This document shows positions 26,050 through 35,118 of a DNA stretch of 64,000 nucleotides, piece after piece. The first letter of the stretch is position 1. Every line of letters begins with the position of its first letter. The DNA lies in contig NZ_MTZV01000006.1 in assembly GCF_002362315.1 (NCBI RefSeq), positions 2,294,001-2,358,000 of the forward strand, written 5' to 3'. Position numbers and translations under genes: made by a program. Source of the stretch: Paraburkholderia acidicola. GTDB lineage: Bacteria; Pseudomonadota; Gammaproteobacteria; Burkholderiales; Burkholderiaceae. The notes under the pieces were generated by a model that worked only from the letters and a program-made list of their open reading frames with translations, was not told the DNA's origin and did no database searches.

Positions 26050-28304
26050 CCTTACCAATGATGCAGACAGAAGCGGCGACGGATCCCGTCACGCAAGGAC
26101 TAACAGACCCGGAACGTGTTTTCCCGATACTGGCCGCGCCGGCCTGGATCAAAGGGAACACCCTGTCGATGCGTCTGGCGGGCGAAAAGATCGAACTACG
26201 CGCTCCCCGTCACTACCTGGCTAAGCTGACCGTCTGGTGTCAGGGGGACATGACGCTTGCTCAAATCGAGCAAGCGTGTTTGGCACAATGGGGTGATCGG
26301 TACTTCATTCAGTTTGTCGAAGATCTGCTTGCCGCCGGTGTGCTCATCGATGTCCCTACCTTGCTGCTGCACGCTGTGCGGGAAACCCAGCATCCCGACC
26401 GGATGGGACAACCCGCTGACGAGATCATGTGGCGCAATGCTGCGCAGCCGTTGCCTCATCGCGCGTCGATCGATACCAAGGCGATCAAACTACCGCCGCG
26501 CGAACCGTCTGCGCTGTCGTCTCTCATTGCCCAAAGACGATCCGCGACGATCTTCGGTGTCCGGACGCCGGACCGGGTGGATCTATCCAGACTCCTGCAT
26601 TCAGCCTATGGGCTGCATGAAGAATCCGACCGTCGCAGCGTTGCATCGGCGGGGGGGTTCTATCCGTTGACGCTGCACCTCATCTTGCTCAGAGGCGTCG
26701 ATAGCATCGCTCCCGGTACCTATCTGGTCCGATTCGATTCTGATGGCGGGGTTTATCTGCAGCATGAACACGACGAACATGATTCGGTGCCGAGTCTGAT
26801 TTACCACCCTCACTTGCTTCGTCAGGCGGTTGGGATGATTGTCATTAGCGGGGCGCTTCTGCCTGGTACGCTCAAATATGGTAATCGCAGTTACCCGTTT
26901 GCGATGCTGGAAGCAGGGCAGATCATTCAGAACATTGCGCTATCGGCCATCGAACAGAAGCTGGGCTGGCGCGCACTGGGAGGCTTGGACTATTCCCGCA
27001 TGGCTGCGCATTGCCGTCTGCCCGAAGCGTGTCAGGTCCTCATAGCGGGTGTATTTGGGTCACTGCCCGAAACGGGCGACGCCGCCGCACGACCGCATGC
27101 CGGGCAAGGCGAAGATGGGTCCGATATCTCATCACGCATCGAGTTCCTGTGGAATGACGAGATCTCCGGGTTGCCGTTTCATCTAGGTATGGCAAGAATC
27201 AAAGGTCACGACGGCGAAGCCGACTCATCTTTTAGCTGGGGGCGCGATGCAAACGCCTGGCACGCATATGACAAAGCTTTAGCTGAGACAGTGGAGCGCC
27301 ATGCATATCGTCAACCACGAGAATTGCGCAGCGCGCGCTGGGACGAGTTGAACAATGTGTGCGACCCCCGCAAGATTGCGGGCTATCGCGCATTGCAATA
27401 CCGGTACGCCGATTTTCCATTCAAGCCTTTTGATCCTCGCAAGCCGTATCTCTGGCTCGAGGCGACCCATCTCGCCAATGGCAGTCATCAATGGGTCCCC
27501 GCCGAATGCGTGCTTCATCCGAAGGCGCTTCCCGCGTCGTACCTGGAACAGTGCCTCACCGATTGCAGTTCGTCGGGTTGCGCAAGCGGTTCGAGCCTCG
27601 AAATGGCACAGCACTCTGCGCTGTTTGAGGTGATCGAGCGCGATGCATTCATGCGTCACTGGTTTGCCCAGCGAGGTGGTGAAGAAGTTGCAATCGAATC
27701 CTTGCCATTGCCATTTCAACAGCGTGTCGAGCAACTGCGCTCGCGGGGATGCAGGGTCAGCCTGCAACTCCTTGATCTTGCTGTGCAACCTGTATGGATG
27801 GTGGTTGTTCAACACGACGAGAAGCACTTCACTTCGGTAGGTGCGGCAGCGGGGCTGGCTGCCGAGCGGGCGCTGCATTCTGCGCTATCCGAAGCCGAGA
27901 CAGGTGCCAATGCCCGTCTCGTCGGATTCAAGGGAGAGCGTGTTCGTCCCGCCGAGGTGACGACGCCGGCTCATCACGCCGACCTCTACGCCCTGAAGCG
28001 TTACTACAGACGGGCCGATGCGCTCCTCGAAACGGGTGCACGGATTGCATTCCACGACATTGTGCAGCGGCAGTCGCCGGATATGTTCACTGTGTATGCC
28101 GACCTGGCTGCGCGTGGACTCGATCCCCTGTGGGTCGATCTGAGTCTTTCCGATGCGCCGCAGACGCTGACGGGGCACACCCTCGTTTCGGGCAGAGTGA
28201 TCGTTCCCGGTTTGATTCCCGTAGCGTTTGGCACATTGCGCCTGCCGCTTGGCATGGACACGTACCGGAAGCGGGCGGCGCGGTTTCCGCATCCTTTTCC
28301 ATGA
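26046..28304 (+). CDS. Dehydrogenase-YcaO fusion, azole-forming RiPP synthetase
   Basis: This 752-residue fusion has three parts. Residues 25-115 look like a winged-helix peptide-recognition unit. Residues 150-335 form a SagB-type FMN nitroreductase domain (AQRRSATIFG, SVASAGGFYPLTLHLILLRG, GQIIQNIALSA). Residues 365-752 form a YcaO domain with the ATP/metal motifs ALAETVERHA, ALFEVIERDAF and SALSEAETGAN. The C-terminus ends FPHPFP, a PxPxP tail that in azoline-forming YcaO enzymes is needed for catalysis. Such an enzyme would cyclise Cys/Ser/Thr and oxidise the rings to azoles. The GTG at 26046 overlaps the stop of the small peptide gene. No separate E1-like partner protein is present in the locus. 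Confidence 0.88.
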   Translation: MTLPMMQTEAATDPVTQGLTDPERVFPILAAPAWIKGNTLSMRLAGEKIELRAPRHYLAKLTVWCQGDMTLAQIEQACLAQWGDRYFIQFVEDLLAAGVLIDVPTLLLHAVRETQHPDRMGQPADEIMWRNAAQPLPHRASIDTKAIKLPPREPSALSSLIAQRRSATIFGVRTPDRVDLSRLLHSAYGLHEESDRRSVASAGGFYPLTLHLILLRGVDSIAPGTYLVRFDSDGGVYLQHEHDEHDSVPSLIYHPHLLRQAVGMIVISGALLPGTLKYGNRSYPFAMLEAGQIIQNIALSAIEQKLGWRALGGLDYSRMAAHCRLPEACQVLIAGVFGSLPETGDAAARPHAGQGEDGSDISSRIEFLWNDEISGLPFHLGMARIKGHDGEADSSFSWGRDANAWHAYDKALAETVERHAYRQPRELRSARWDELNNVCDPRKIAGYRALQYRYADFPFKPFDPRKPYLWLEATHLANGSHQWVPAECVLHPKALPASYLEQCLTDCSSSGCASGSSLEMAQHSALFEVIERDAFMRHWFAQRGGEEVAIESLPLPFQQRVEQLRSRGCRVSLQLLDLAVQPVWMVVVQHDEKHFTSVGAAAGLAAERALHSALSEAETGANARLVGFKGERVRPAEVTTPAHHADLYALKRYYRRADALLETGARIAFHDIVQRQSPDMFTVYADLAARGLDPLWVDLSLSDAPQTLTGHTLVSGRVIVPGLIPVAFGTLRLPLGMDTYRKRAARFPHPFP

Positions 28305-28320
28305 ATGAAAAGGCTTTGTG

Positions 28321-29289
28321 ATGTTTTTCCTGTTCCAGCCAGTCAGCCACCTTGCAACGATTCGCAGATGGGCGCGCCAGCATGAGGGGGAGCTCTTTCT
28401 GGACGTCGGGACATTTCAGCTTCGGGTGACGTGTCGAGGTCGCACCGTAACCTTCATTCCCCGATTCGTCATAGGAACCCAGGCAGGATTAGCCTATACG
28501 ACGCACTTTCCTGACGATGGCGGCTTTGTAGGCTGGCTGCCCTATGAGCTCAAACGATGGCCCCTCGCGTCCGACAAGCTCACGTTCAAGAGCTATTGTG
28601 AACAGGCTGGCTTACCGACTCCTGGTTATTCTCTCGACACCGTGCCGCAGAGCAATGACTTCATCGTCAAGGGGCAGCGAGGCTCATTCGGGCAAGGTAT
28701 ACACGGACCTTATCGAGCCGGTAGCCGTGAGGCTCAATTCGTCTCGTTGTCGCCGAACGAATACTTCGAGCACTTCATCGTCGGCGACAGCGTCAAGATC
28801 TGGTACTGGAGCGGCCGGCCGGCTGCCATGGAACGTCTGCCTGCGCCGTTCGTCGTGGGTGACGGTGTGCGGTCGCTGCGCGAGATCGGTGCGACTACTC
28901 GAGGTAGTTTCGACGTCGCTTATTCAATCGATGAACAGGCGTCGGACATACTCGCATGGCAACAACTCACCCCGGACAGCATTCCCCCAACCGGGCAACG
29001 GGTTCAGCTCGAATTCAAATACGTGACGCGTTTTGATCGCCTGACGAGCGACGACCGCAATGTTCTCCCATCGGCGACGGATATTCAGCGGGCGCAGTTA
29101 CATCAGATCGGCAATTCGCTGCTGCAAGGCATGCCTTTGGAAACACGAAGACACACGATCTTTACCGTTGATGCCGTTGCCGATGCTGATAATCATTTGT
29201 GGCTGCTGGAGATGAATAGCCACCCGATGGTGCATCCGGGTAGCTATACGGCGATGCTTGATGATTTGTTTGGGGTCTCAACGTACTAA
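28321..29289 (+). CDS. ATP-grasp ligase-like protein of the RiPP-like locus
   Basis: This protein of about 322 residues has an ATP-grasp fold: the phosphate loop FIVKGQRGSFGQGIHGPYR and the metal/ATP end motif LWLLEMNSHPMVHPG (Glu-x-Asn) are clear, as in RimK and the ATP-grasp half of cyanophycin synthetase. Such enzymes join a carboxylate to an amine or thiol. It lies 16 bases after the dehydrogenase-YcaO stop, with AAAAGG before the GTG-ATG start, so the two enzymes likely act on the same product, for example adding an amino acid or macrocyclising the peptide (inference). An IS element begins 19 bases after its stop and may have cut the operon. Confidence 0.82.
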   Translation: MFFLFQPVSHLATIRRWARQHEGELFLDVGTFQLRVTCRGRTVTFIPRFVIGTQAGLAYTTHFPDDGGFVGWLPYELKRWPLASDKLTFKSYCEQAGLPTPGYSLDTVPQSNDFIVKGQRGSFGQGIHGPYRAGSREAQFVSLSPNEYFEHFIVGDSVKIWYWSGRPAAMERLPAPFVVGDGVRSLREIGATTRGSFDVAYSIDEQASDILAWQQLTPDSIPPTGQRVQLEFKYVTRFDRLTSDDRNVLPSATDIQRAQLHQIGNSLLQGMPLETRRHTIFTVDAVADADNHLWLLEMNSHPMVHPGSYTAMLDDLFGVSTY

Positions 29290-29308
29290 CGTGCGATTAG
29301 TCGTCTAC

Positions 29309-29323
29309 GGAAGGTCTGCAAAA
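29309..29323 (+). repeat. Left terminal inverted repeat of the IS5 element
   Basis: GGAAGGTCTGCAAAA, perfectly matched by the right end at 30456-30470 on the opposite strand. Confidence 0.88.
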
Positions 29324-29384
29324 GTCCTGGTATTGAAGAGCGTATGGACTATCGTGTGAGCGGGAGAATTCAAGGAGCGGTTTG

Positions 29385-30321
29385 ATGACGCAACGAGGTC
29401 TCGATCTGGATCTGTCAACGAAACGTACGCGCAAGCAGGAATTCCTCGAAGAGATGAGGCGCGTGATGCCGTGGTCGAAGCTGATTGCCGTGATTGAGCC
29501 GCATTATCCGAAGGGTAAAACGGGACGGCTGCTCTTTCCGGTTGCCACAATGCTGCAGATCCATTTCATGCAGCAGTGGTTTGGCCTGTCGGACCCGGCG
29601 ATGGACGAGGCGTTGTATGACGCGCCGCTCTATCGAGACTTTGCGGGTTTGGACGGTGGCATGACGCGATTGCCTGACGAGAGCACGATTCTTCGGTTTC
29701 GTTACCTGCTCGAAACTCACGGTCTGGCTGTGCAGATGCTCGCACCGGTCAATGAGATCCTAGGTGAGAAAGATCTGATGCTCAAAGCCGGTTCGGTGGT
29801 TGACGCCACATTGATTTCGGCGCGCACTTCGACGCAGAACGCTTCCGGGACCCGGGTCCCGGAAATGCACCAGGTGAAGAAAGTCAATCATTGGTACTTC
29901 GGAATGAAAGTGCATATTGGCGTGGACGCGCAATCGGGACTGGTGCACACGGTGATCTCACGACATCAATGCAGCCCAGGCATTGTTGCATGGTGCAGAA
30001 ACGGATATCTATCCTGACGCTGGCTATCAGGGAATCGAAAGGCGGTGCGGGTCTGATGCACGGCACTGGCATGTCGCGATGAAACCAGGCAAGCGCAGGG
30101 AACTGGACCTGAGCGACCGGCTGGAGGCGATATACGATGAAATCGAACGTCTGAAGGCTGGCATCGGCGCCAAGGTTGAGCGTCCATTCCGCATCCTCAA
30201 GCAACAGTTTGGCTACACAAAGACACGATACCGAGGCTTGATGAAGAACACCGCCCAGATCACGACGCTGTTTACGCTGGGCAATCTGTGGATGGTGCGC
30301 AAAGCATTGCTCAATGCCTGA
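29385..30321 (+). pseudogene. IS5-family transposase, frameshifted
   Basis: The first frame runs from ATG 29385 (behind AAGGAGCGG) through the IS5 N-terminus (LFPVATMLQIHFMQQWFGLSD) and the first catalytic Asp (GSVVDATLISA) to VHTVI near 29955. There a deletion of roughly 20 bases shifts the frame. The second frame resumes at AQALLHGAETDIYPDAGYQG (second Asp) and contains the catalytic Glu region (KVERPFRILKQQFGY) and the normal C-terminus (NLWMVRKALL). All three catalytic residues are encoded but not in one frame, so transposase is not made unless by recoding. Confidence 0.87.
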
Positions 30322-30455
30322 AACAGGCCTGCACAGCAACCATGGACCTCGGCAAACGCGAGTTGCTACCGCTGAAAAGCATGACGCTCAATATGCAGCG
30401 TGTTTCGAGCGCGTACACAACTTGGATTGCAAACCATCAACGCGCCGAAAGCGGG

Positions 30456-30470
30456 TTTTGCAGACCTTCC
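30456..30470 (-). repeat. Right terminal inverted repeat of the IS5 element
   Basis: TTTTGCAGACCTTCC, the exact reverse complement of the left end at 29309-29323. Confidence 0.88.
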
Positions 30471-30802
30471 CTAGCTGAGGATTTAACTTCATGAAGGCGC
30501 GCCAAGAGTATTAACAACGGAGCGCGCGATACATGGGATTTTGTCACAGATGGTTCCCCTATTAATTCCATGGCTTACTCCGGCGGCTTGACTGCAACCC
30601 TCAACTACAACCCAGACCTGGCCGTGTAGAACCCCCTCTCCAGCTTTGGCACATTTGTAAAATCCCCGCTTGAATATAACGAATTATTACTGCTAGACTT
30701 CGTCCCGAAAGTAAATGCGGCACGCATGCAGTAGTTCATGCGCTCGACCGCGTCAGAAATTACAAACAGACCAAAGTAATACCGCACGGCCCGGGGAATC
30801 TC
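30471..30802. other. Stretch between the IS element and fliQ, with an orphan 3' gene fragment
   Basis: From 30495 to the TAG at 30627-30629 one plus-strand frame reads a protein-like end (DTWDFVTDGSPINSMAYSGG, ending NYNPDLAV) that has no start, so it may be the 3' scrap of a gene lost before or with the IS insertion; I cannot name the family. The remaining 170 bases up to fliQ are AT-rich for this genome and should hold the promoter of the flagellar-type cluster; no clear sigma-28 or sigma-54 motif was found. Confidence 0.35.
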
Positions 30803-31069
30803 ATGCATCTCGATCTAGCTCTAAGAATGATGAGCAACCTGCTCTGGACGGGTTTTATCGTTTGCGCGCCCGTTTTAGGGTTGACGATGCTGGTGGGTCT
30901 ATTAGTCAGCATCTTGCAGGTCGTGACACAAATACAAGAAATGTCGCTGACCTTTGTGCCAAAACTACTTGTCGCGGGAATTACGCTCATTGTTCTGGGT
31001 GGCTGGATGCTGCGTGAGCTCATGCAGTATTCAACCCGGTTGTGGTCCAGCATTCCTTCCATGTTCTGA
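30803..31069 (+). CDS. fliQ: Flagellar export gate protein FliQ
   Basis: This 88-residue protein has two membrane helices and the family sequence ALLVGLLVSILQVVTQIQEMSLTFVPKLL-like core (here LVGLLVSILQVVTQIQEMSL). FliQ, FliP and FliR form the helical export gate of the flagellar type III apparatus. It is the first gene of a 22-kb plus-strand cluster. The stop is 13 bases before the likely GTG start of fliR. Confidence 0.93.
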   Translation: MHLDLALRMMSNLLWTGFIVCAPVLGLTMLVGLLVSILQVVTQIQEMSLTFVPKLLVAGITLIVLGGWMLRELMQYSTRLWSSIPSMF

Positions 31070-31082
31070 CCGCGATTGTCCC

Positions 31083-31907
31083 GTGCAGAATCTGCTCTCT
31101 TTAGATCTCGGCTGGCTTCTGGCGGTCGGACTACTTTCACTACGCGTGGGCGCCACGCTCTTGATGACGCCCGTACTGGCGGCATCGAGCGTGCCGCCGA
31201 CGGTGCGAGTGCTCATCGTCATCGCCATAGCGTGCATGTGTTCCGGCCTGTCGCAGAGCGCGCTTTCGCATGATGTCGCCGGTTCGCTGATCGATCACCC
31301 GGGCCTGTTGATCCAGGCCGCCGCCGCCGAGCTTGCCCTGGGCGCGACGCTCGGGCTCGGCATCCTGCTGGCGTTCGGCGCCTTTTCGATTGCGGGCAGC
31401 CTGCTGGACATCCAGATCGGCTTTGGCATAGCCCAGGTATTCGATCCCGTCGCCAACACCCAGTCGTCGATCCTGACGTCCGCATTCAATCAGATCGCAC
31501 TGGTCGCATTCTTTCTTGTCGATGCACATCACGCGTTATTGCGTGGATTTGCCTATAGCCTCGAGCGGTTTCCGCTTGGCGGCGAGTGGTCCGTCGATGC
31601 GGCATTCGCGCCGGTAGCGAAGCAGGTGGCGGGGTTGTTTAGCCTGGGGTTCGCACTTGCCGCACCGGTGGTGTTCTGCATTCTGCTGATCGATCTGATG
31701 CTAGGCGTCGTGGCGCGCAATCTGCCGCAGATAAACATGCTGGTACTCGGCGTACCTGTGAAAATTACTGCCGGCCTGATTGCGTTATCGCTCTGGTTTG
31801 GCGGAATGGGCAACACGATGAGTACTGCCTACGCGTCGATTTTCCGGACGTGGGACGCGATATTCAGCGCGTCGGCGATGCACCGCCCCACGGCGCGGGG
31901 GGCGTAA
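31083..31907 (+). CDS. fliR: Flagellar export gate protein FliR
   Basis: This protein of about 274 residues has six or so hydrophobic segments and the FliR pattern RVGATLLMTPVLAASSVPPTVRVLI, GFGIAQVFDPVANTQSSI and LPQINMLVLGVPVKITAGL. The GTG at 31083 gives the family-typical beginning (MQNLLSLDLGWLLAVGLLSL); earlier in-frame codons lie within fliQ. Its stop overlaps the flhB start (TAATG). Confidence 0.92.
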   Translation: MQNLLSLDLGWLLAVGLLSLRVGATLLMTPVLAASSVPPTVRVLIVIAIACMCSGLSQSALSHDVAGSLIDHPGLLIQAAAAELALGATLGLGILLAFGAFSIAGSLLDIQIGFGIAQVFDPVANTQSSILTSAFNQIALVAFFLVDAHHALLRGFAYSLERFPLGGEWSVDAAFAPVAKQVAGLFSLGFALAAPVVFCILLIDLMLGVVARNLPQINMLVLGVPVKITAGLIALSLWFGGMGNTMSTAYASIFRTWDAIFSASAMHRPTARGA

Positions 31908-33004
31908 TGGCGGAACAGGATCTGGATCGCAACGAAGCGGCTACGCCGTACAAACTTCAGCAGGCGCGCAAGCGCGGCCAGGTTTCGAAGAGTCCGGACG
32001 TTGTGTCTGCCGTCGTCTTTACGACGGCCATGCTTTTTCTTGCCAGTCAGGGTTGGACGGTATGGCAGGCGCAATTTCGCATCGACAGGGTCTTGCTGTC
32101 CCAGGCGGGACAACTGACCAGTTCGACCGCGCTTGGCGATCTGGTTGGCCGGCTCCTGCTGTCGACCATGACGATGGCGTTGCCGTTTCTGATTACGCTG
32201 ATGCTGGCCGCGATTGTCGGCAACCTGATGCAAACCGGGTTGATCTTCTCGGCAGACCCGATCAAACCGGACTGGAGTCGTATCAATCCGGTCAGTGGTT
32301 TCAAGAAGCTGTTCACGTTGCGAGTGTTGTTCAACGGCGTGCGAGCGTGTTTGAAGCTGGGACTGCTCTCGGCCGTTGCCTGGTTCGCGCTAAAAAGCGT
32401 GCTGCCGCAGTTTTACTATCTAGCCGGTCTGTCTGCGCTCGGTATCTTGCGGACGCTATTGGACGACTTCGCATCGCTTGGTCTGAAAATGGCGTTGATG
32501 CTTGGATTCGTCGCGCTGCTGGACATGCTTTATACCCGGCGAGAGTTCGCGAAGAACATGCGCATGAGCAAGCGCGAGCTCAAGGACGAATTCAGGCAAC
32601 GAGAAGGGGATCCGCGCATTCGCTCCCGGCTACGCGAGCTGCGGCGAGAGATGCTCAAACGAAGTCGCGCCGTACAAAACACGCAGCATGCCGATGTGTT
32701 GATAACGAATCCGACGCACGTAGCGGTGGCGTTACGTTACGTTCATGGGCAGATGGAATCTCCCCAACTGGTTGCGAAAGGCGCTGGCGTGCTCGCGGCC
32801 GCCATGCGCAAGGTGGCGGCCCGTCATAACATTCCCGTCGTTCAGAATCCGCCATTGGCGCGCCGGCTGTTTCACGATCTGCATGTCGATCAGTCTGTTC
32901 CGCCGGAGCTGTATGCACAGGTGGCGCGCATCATCGTCTGGGTGTTCGCGATGCGCGATGCACGTCGACGCGGCACGGCCTCGCAGCAGGGAGCACCGGC
33001 ATGA
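31907..33004 (+). CDS. flhB: Flagellar export switch protein FlhB
   Basis: This 365-residue protein has four membrane segments and a cytoplasmic domain with the autocleavage motif NPTH (268-271). In all flagellar and type III systems this site allows the switch in export specificity from rod/hook to later substrates, so the motif implies that the apparatus exports more than one class of cargo. The start ATG overlaps the fliR stop. RVNPVSGFKKLF-type text (here INPVSGFKKLF) is also typical. Its stop overlaps the flhA start. Confidence 0.93.
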   Translation: MAEQDLDRNEAATPYKLQQARKRGQVSKSPDVVSAVVFTTAMLFLASQGWTVWQAQFRIDRVLLSQAGQLTSSTALGDLVGRLLLSTMTMALPFLITLMLAAIVGNLMQTGLIFSADPIKPDWSRINPVSGFKKLFTLRVLFNGVRACLKLGLLSAVAWFALKSVLPQFYYLAGLSALGILRTLLDDFASLGLKMALMLGFVALLDMLYTRREFAKNMRMSKRELKDEFRQREGDPRIRSRLRELRREMLKRSRAVQNTQHADVLITNPTHVAVALRYVHGQMESPQLVAKGAGVLAAAMRKVAARHNIPVVQNPPLARRLFHDLHVDQSVPPELYAQVARIIVWVFAMRDARRRGTASQQGAPA

Positions 33005-35070
33005 TGCGGGCTTTCTTCGGACGGCACAGCGACATCGCCCTGGTCGTGCTGGTGCTCGGGGTGCTTGGCGTACTTTTCGCACCGATCCCGCCAGGGCTGC
33101 TCGATCTGCTGATCCTGACCAACTTCAGCTTTGCGTTCCTCGTGCTGCTGCTGACGTTTTATATGGCGCGGCCAGTCGAATTTTCGACATTTCCGTCGCT
33201 ATTGCTGATTACGACGCTGTTCCGGCTCGCGCTGAATGTGGCCGCCACGCGTCTGATCCTGTCGGATGGAGATGCAGGCAGGGTGATCGCGGCGATCGGC
33301 GCGTTTGTCGTCGGTGGGAACTATGTGATCGGTCTCATCGTGTTCCTGATCCTGATCGTCGTGCAGTACGTGGTCGTGACAAGCGGTGCCCAGCGGGTTT
33401 CGGAGGTCGCCGCGCGTTTCACGCTCGATAGCATGCCCGGTCAGCAGATGAGTATCGATGCCGACCTCAACATGGGTTTCATCGATCAGGTCGAGGCCCA
33501 GAGGCGCCGCAAGAATATCGAAAAGGAAGCCGCCTTCTACGGTGCGATGGACGGCGCGAGCAAGTTCGTCAAAGGCGATGCCATTGCCGGTATCATCATC
33601 ATGCTGATCGATATCGTCGGCGGTCTGGTGATCGGTGTGATGCAGCAGGGGATGCCTTGGGGGCAGGCGCTTCAGACCTTCACGTTGCTCACGATCGGAG
33701 ATGGCATCGTGACCCAGGTGCCGGCACTGGTCATTGCTGTCGGCACCGGCATTATCGTGACCCGTTCGGCGTCCGACTCCAATCTGAGCACCGAGGTTTT
33801 ACGTCAGATCACGTCCTTCCCCAAGACACTCCTGCTGGTCGCGGGCGCGTTGGGTGGCGTGTTGCTGTTACCTGGCATCCCCGCCTTGCCTGCGCTCGTG
33901 CTCGAGGCTGGTGTGCTCGGCGTCGCGTGGTTTGCATATCGTGCGGCGGCAAAGGCCGATTCAACCGGGAAGGTCGAGCAGGGTGAATCCGGTATCGCGC
34001 AGGAGCCGGAGGCGCCTGCACAGGATGACCCTTATGCGCTGCTGCCGATCGAGCCGATCGAGATCAATATCGGCCGCCATTGGGTACCGCTCGTCACGCC
34101 GGCAGGTAGCCTGTTTATGGAGCGCATCAGTACGTTTCGCAAACAGCATGCGCAAGAATTCGGCATTGTCCTGCCGAAGGTACGGTTCCGCGATGTCGCC
34201 CGGTTGGGCGCGGATCGCTATGAGATCGTCATCGACGGTGTGCTGCGTGCGAAGGGCGAGTCGCGCGTAGACCGCATTCTTGCAATTCATCCAACTGGCG
34301 ATGCCAGCTCGATTCGCGGCGAGGCTACACGCGAACCGACCTATGGTTTGCCTGCGGTATGGATCGAGGAGTCGCAGCGCGAGGCGGCACTTGCCGCCAA
34401 GTTCACCCTGGTGGACCCGCCCACCGTGCTGCTGACTCACCTGACTGAAGTATTGCGCCGCGAGTCGGCCACCCTGCTGACGCGCACCGAAACCGACAAG
34501 TTGCTCGGCACGGTGCGGCAGTCGCAACCGGGACTGGTCGAGGAGCTGATTCCCACGATCCTGTCCGTAAGCGATGTGCAGAAGGTGCTGCAAAACCTGC
34601 TGGCCGAGAAAGTCTCGATCCGCAATATCGGCGCCATTCTGGAAACGCTTGCCGATGCAGGCCGGCAAAGCAAGGACGCCGCCCACTTGACGGAACTGGT
34701 GCGTCACCGGCTGGGACATGCCATCTGTCAGGGCCTGCTTGGCGACGCCGCGGCACTGCATGTCATGACGCTCGATCCAGTCATCGAAAACCAGTTTCTG
34801 CAAAGTGTCCAGGTCGCGCGCAGCGCGACCGGCACACCGCAGCCCTTCGTGCTCGAGCCGAAGCTCGTCGAACAGTTCATCGCCAGGCTGGTGCAGCAGG
34901 CCGAACGCATGATGAAGAGCAACCTGCTGCCTGTGTTGTTGTGTTCGCCGGAACTGCGTCGCCACATCCGTGCGTTGTCGGAGCGGATCATGCCGCATCT
35001 GCGAGTGCTATCGATGACCGAGATTCCACAAAGCATCGAACTCAAATCCTGGGGAGTGGTTGCGCTATGA
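33001..35070 (+). CDS. flhA: Flagellar export gate protein FlhA
   Basis: This 689-residue protein has about eight N-terminal membrane segments, the FHIPEP-type loop (RFTLDSMPGQQMSIDADLNMGFID) and a large cytoplasmic domain that receives chaperone-cargo complexes (IEINIGRHWVPLV, LTHLTEVLRRESATLLTRTET). It powers export with the proton gradient. The ATG overlaps the flhB stop by four bases. The sequence looks complete and canonical. Confidence 0.95.
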   Translation: MMRAFFGRHSDIALVVLVLGVLGVLFAPIPPGLLDLLILTNFSFAFLVLLLTFYMARPVEFSTFPSLLLITTLFRLALNVAATRLILSDGDAGRVIAAIGAFVVGGNYVIGLIVFLILIVVQYVVVTSGAQRVSEVAARFTLDSMPGQQMSIDADLNMGFIDQVEAQRRRKNIEKEAAFYGAMDGASKFVKGDAIAGIIIMLIDIVGGLVIGVMQQGMPWGQALQTFTLLTIGDGIVTQVPALVIAVGTGIIVTRSASDSNLSTEVLRQITSFPKTLLLVAGALGGVLLLPGIPALPALVLEAGVLGVAWFAYRAAAKADSTGKVEQGESGIAQEPEAPAQDDPYALLPIEPIEINIGRHWVPLVTPAGSLFMERISTFRKQHAQEFGIVLPKVRFRDVARLGADRYEIVIDGVLRAKGESRVDRILAIHPTGDASSIRGEATREPTYGLPAVWIEESQREAALAAKFTLVDPPTVLLTHLTEVLRRESATLLTRTETDKLLGTVRQSQPGLVEELIPTILSVSDVQKVLQNLLAEKVSIRNIGAILETLADAGRQSKDAAHLTELVRHRLGHAICQGLLGDAAALHVMTLDPVIENQFLQSVQVARSATGTPQPFVLEPKLVEQFIARLVQQAERMMKSNLLPVLLCSPELRRHIRALSERIMPHLRVLSMTEIPQSIELKSWGVVAL

Positions 35071-35118
35071 GCAACATCGCCACGCTTCATCCACTTATCC
35101 GCAACAGGGAGTACCGCC

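Larger units (their letters stand above)
29308..30470 (+). mobile_element. IS5-family insertion sequence, about 1.16 kb, inactivated
   Basis: The ends are 15-bp perfect inverted repeats (GGAAGGTCTGCAAAA at 29309-29323 and its complement at 30456-30470). CTA flanks both sides (29305-29307 and 30471-30473), consistent with the YTAR target of IS5 elements. Inside is one transposase gene in two frames. End points may be off by one base. It separates the ATP-grasp gene from the flagellar-type cluster. Confidence 0.88.

Noticed and set aside
30637..30660. TGGCAC sequence before fliQ that recalls a sigma-54 promoter
   Set aside because: The required GC-containing -12 element is absent at the right distance.
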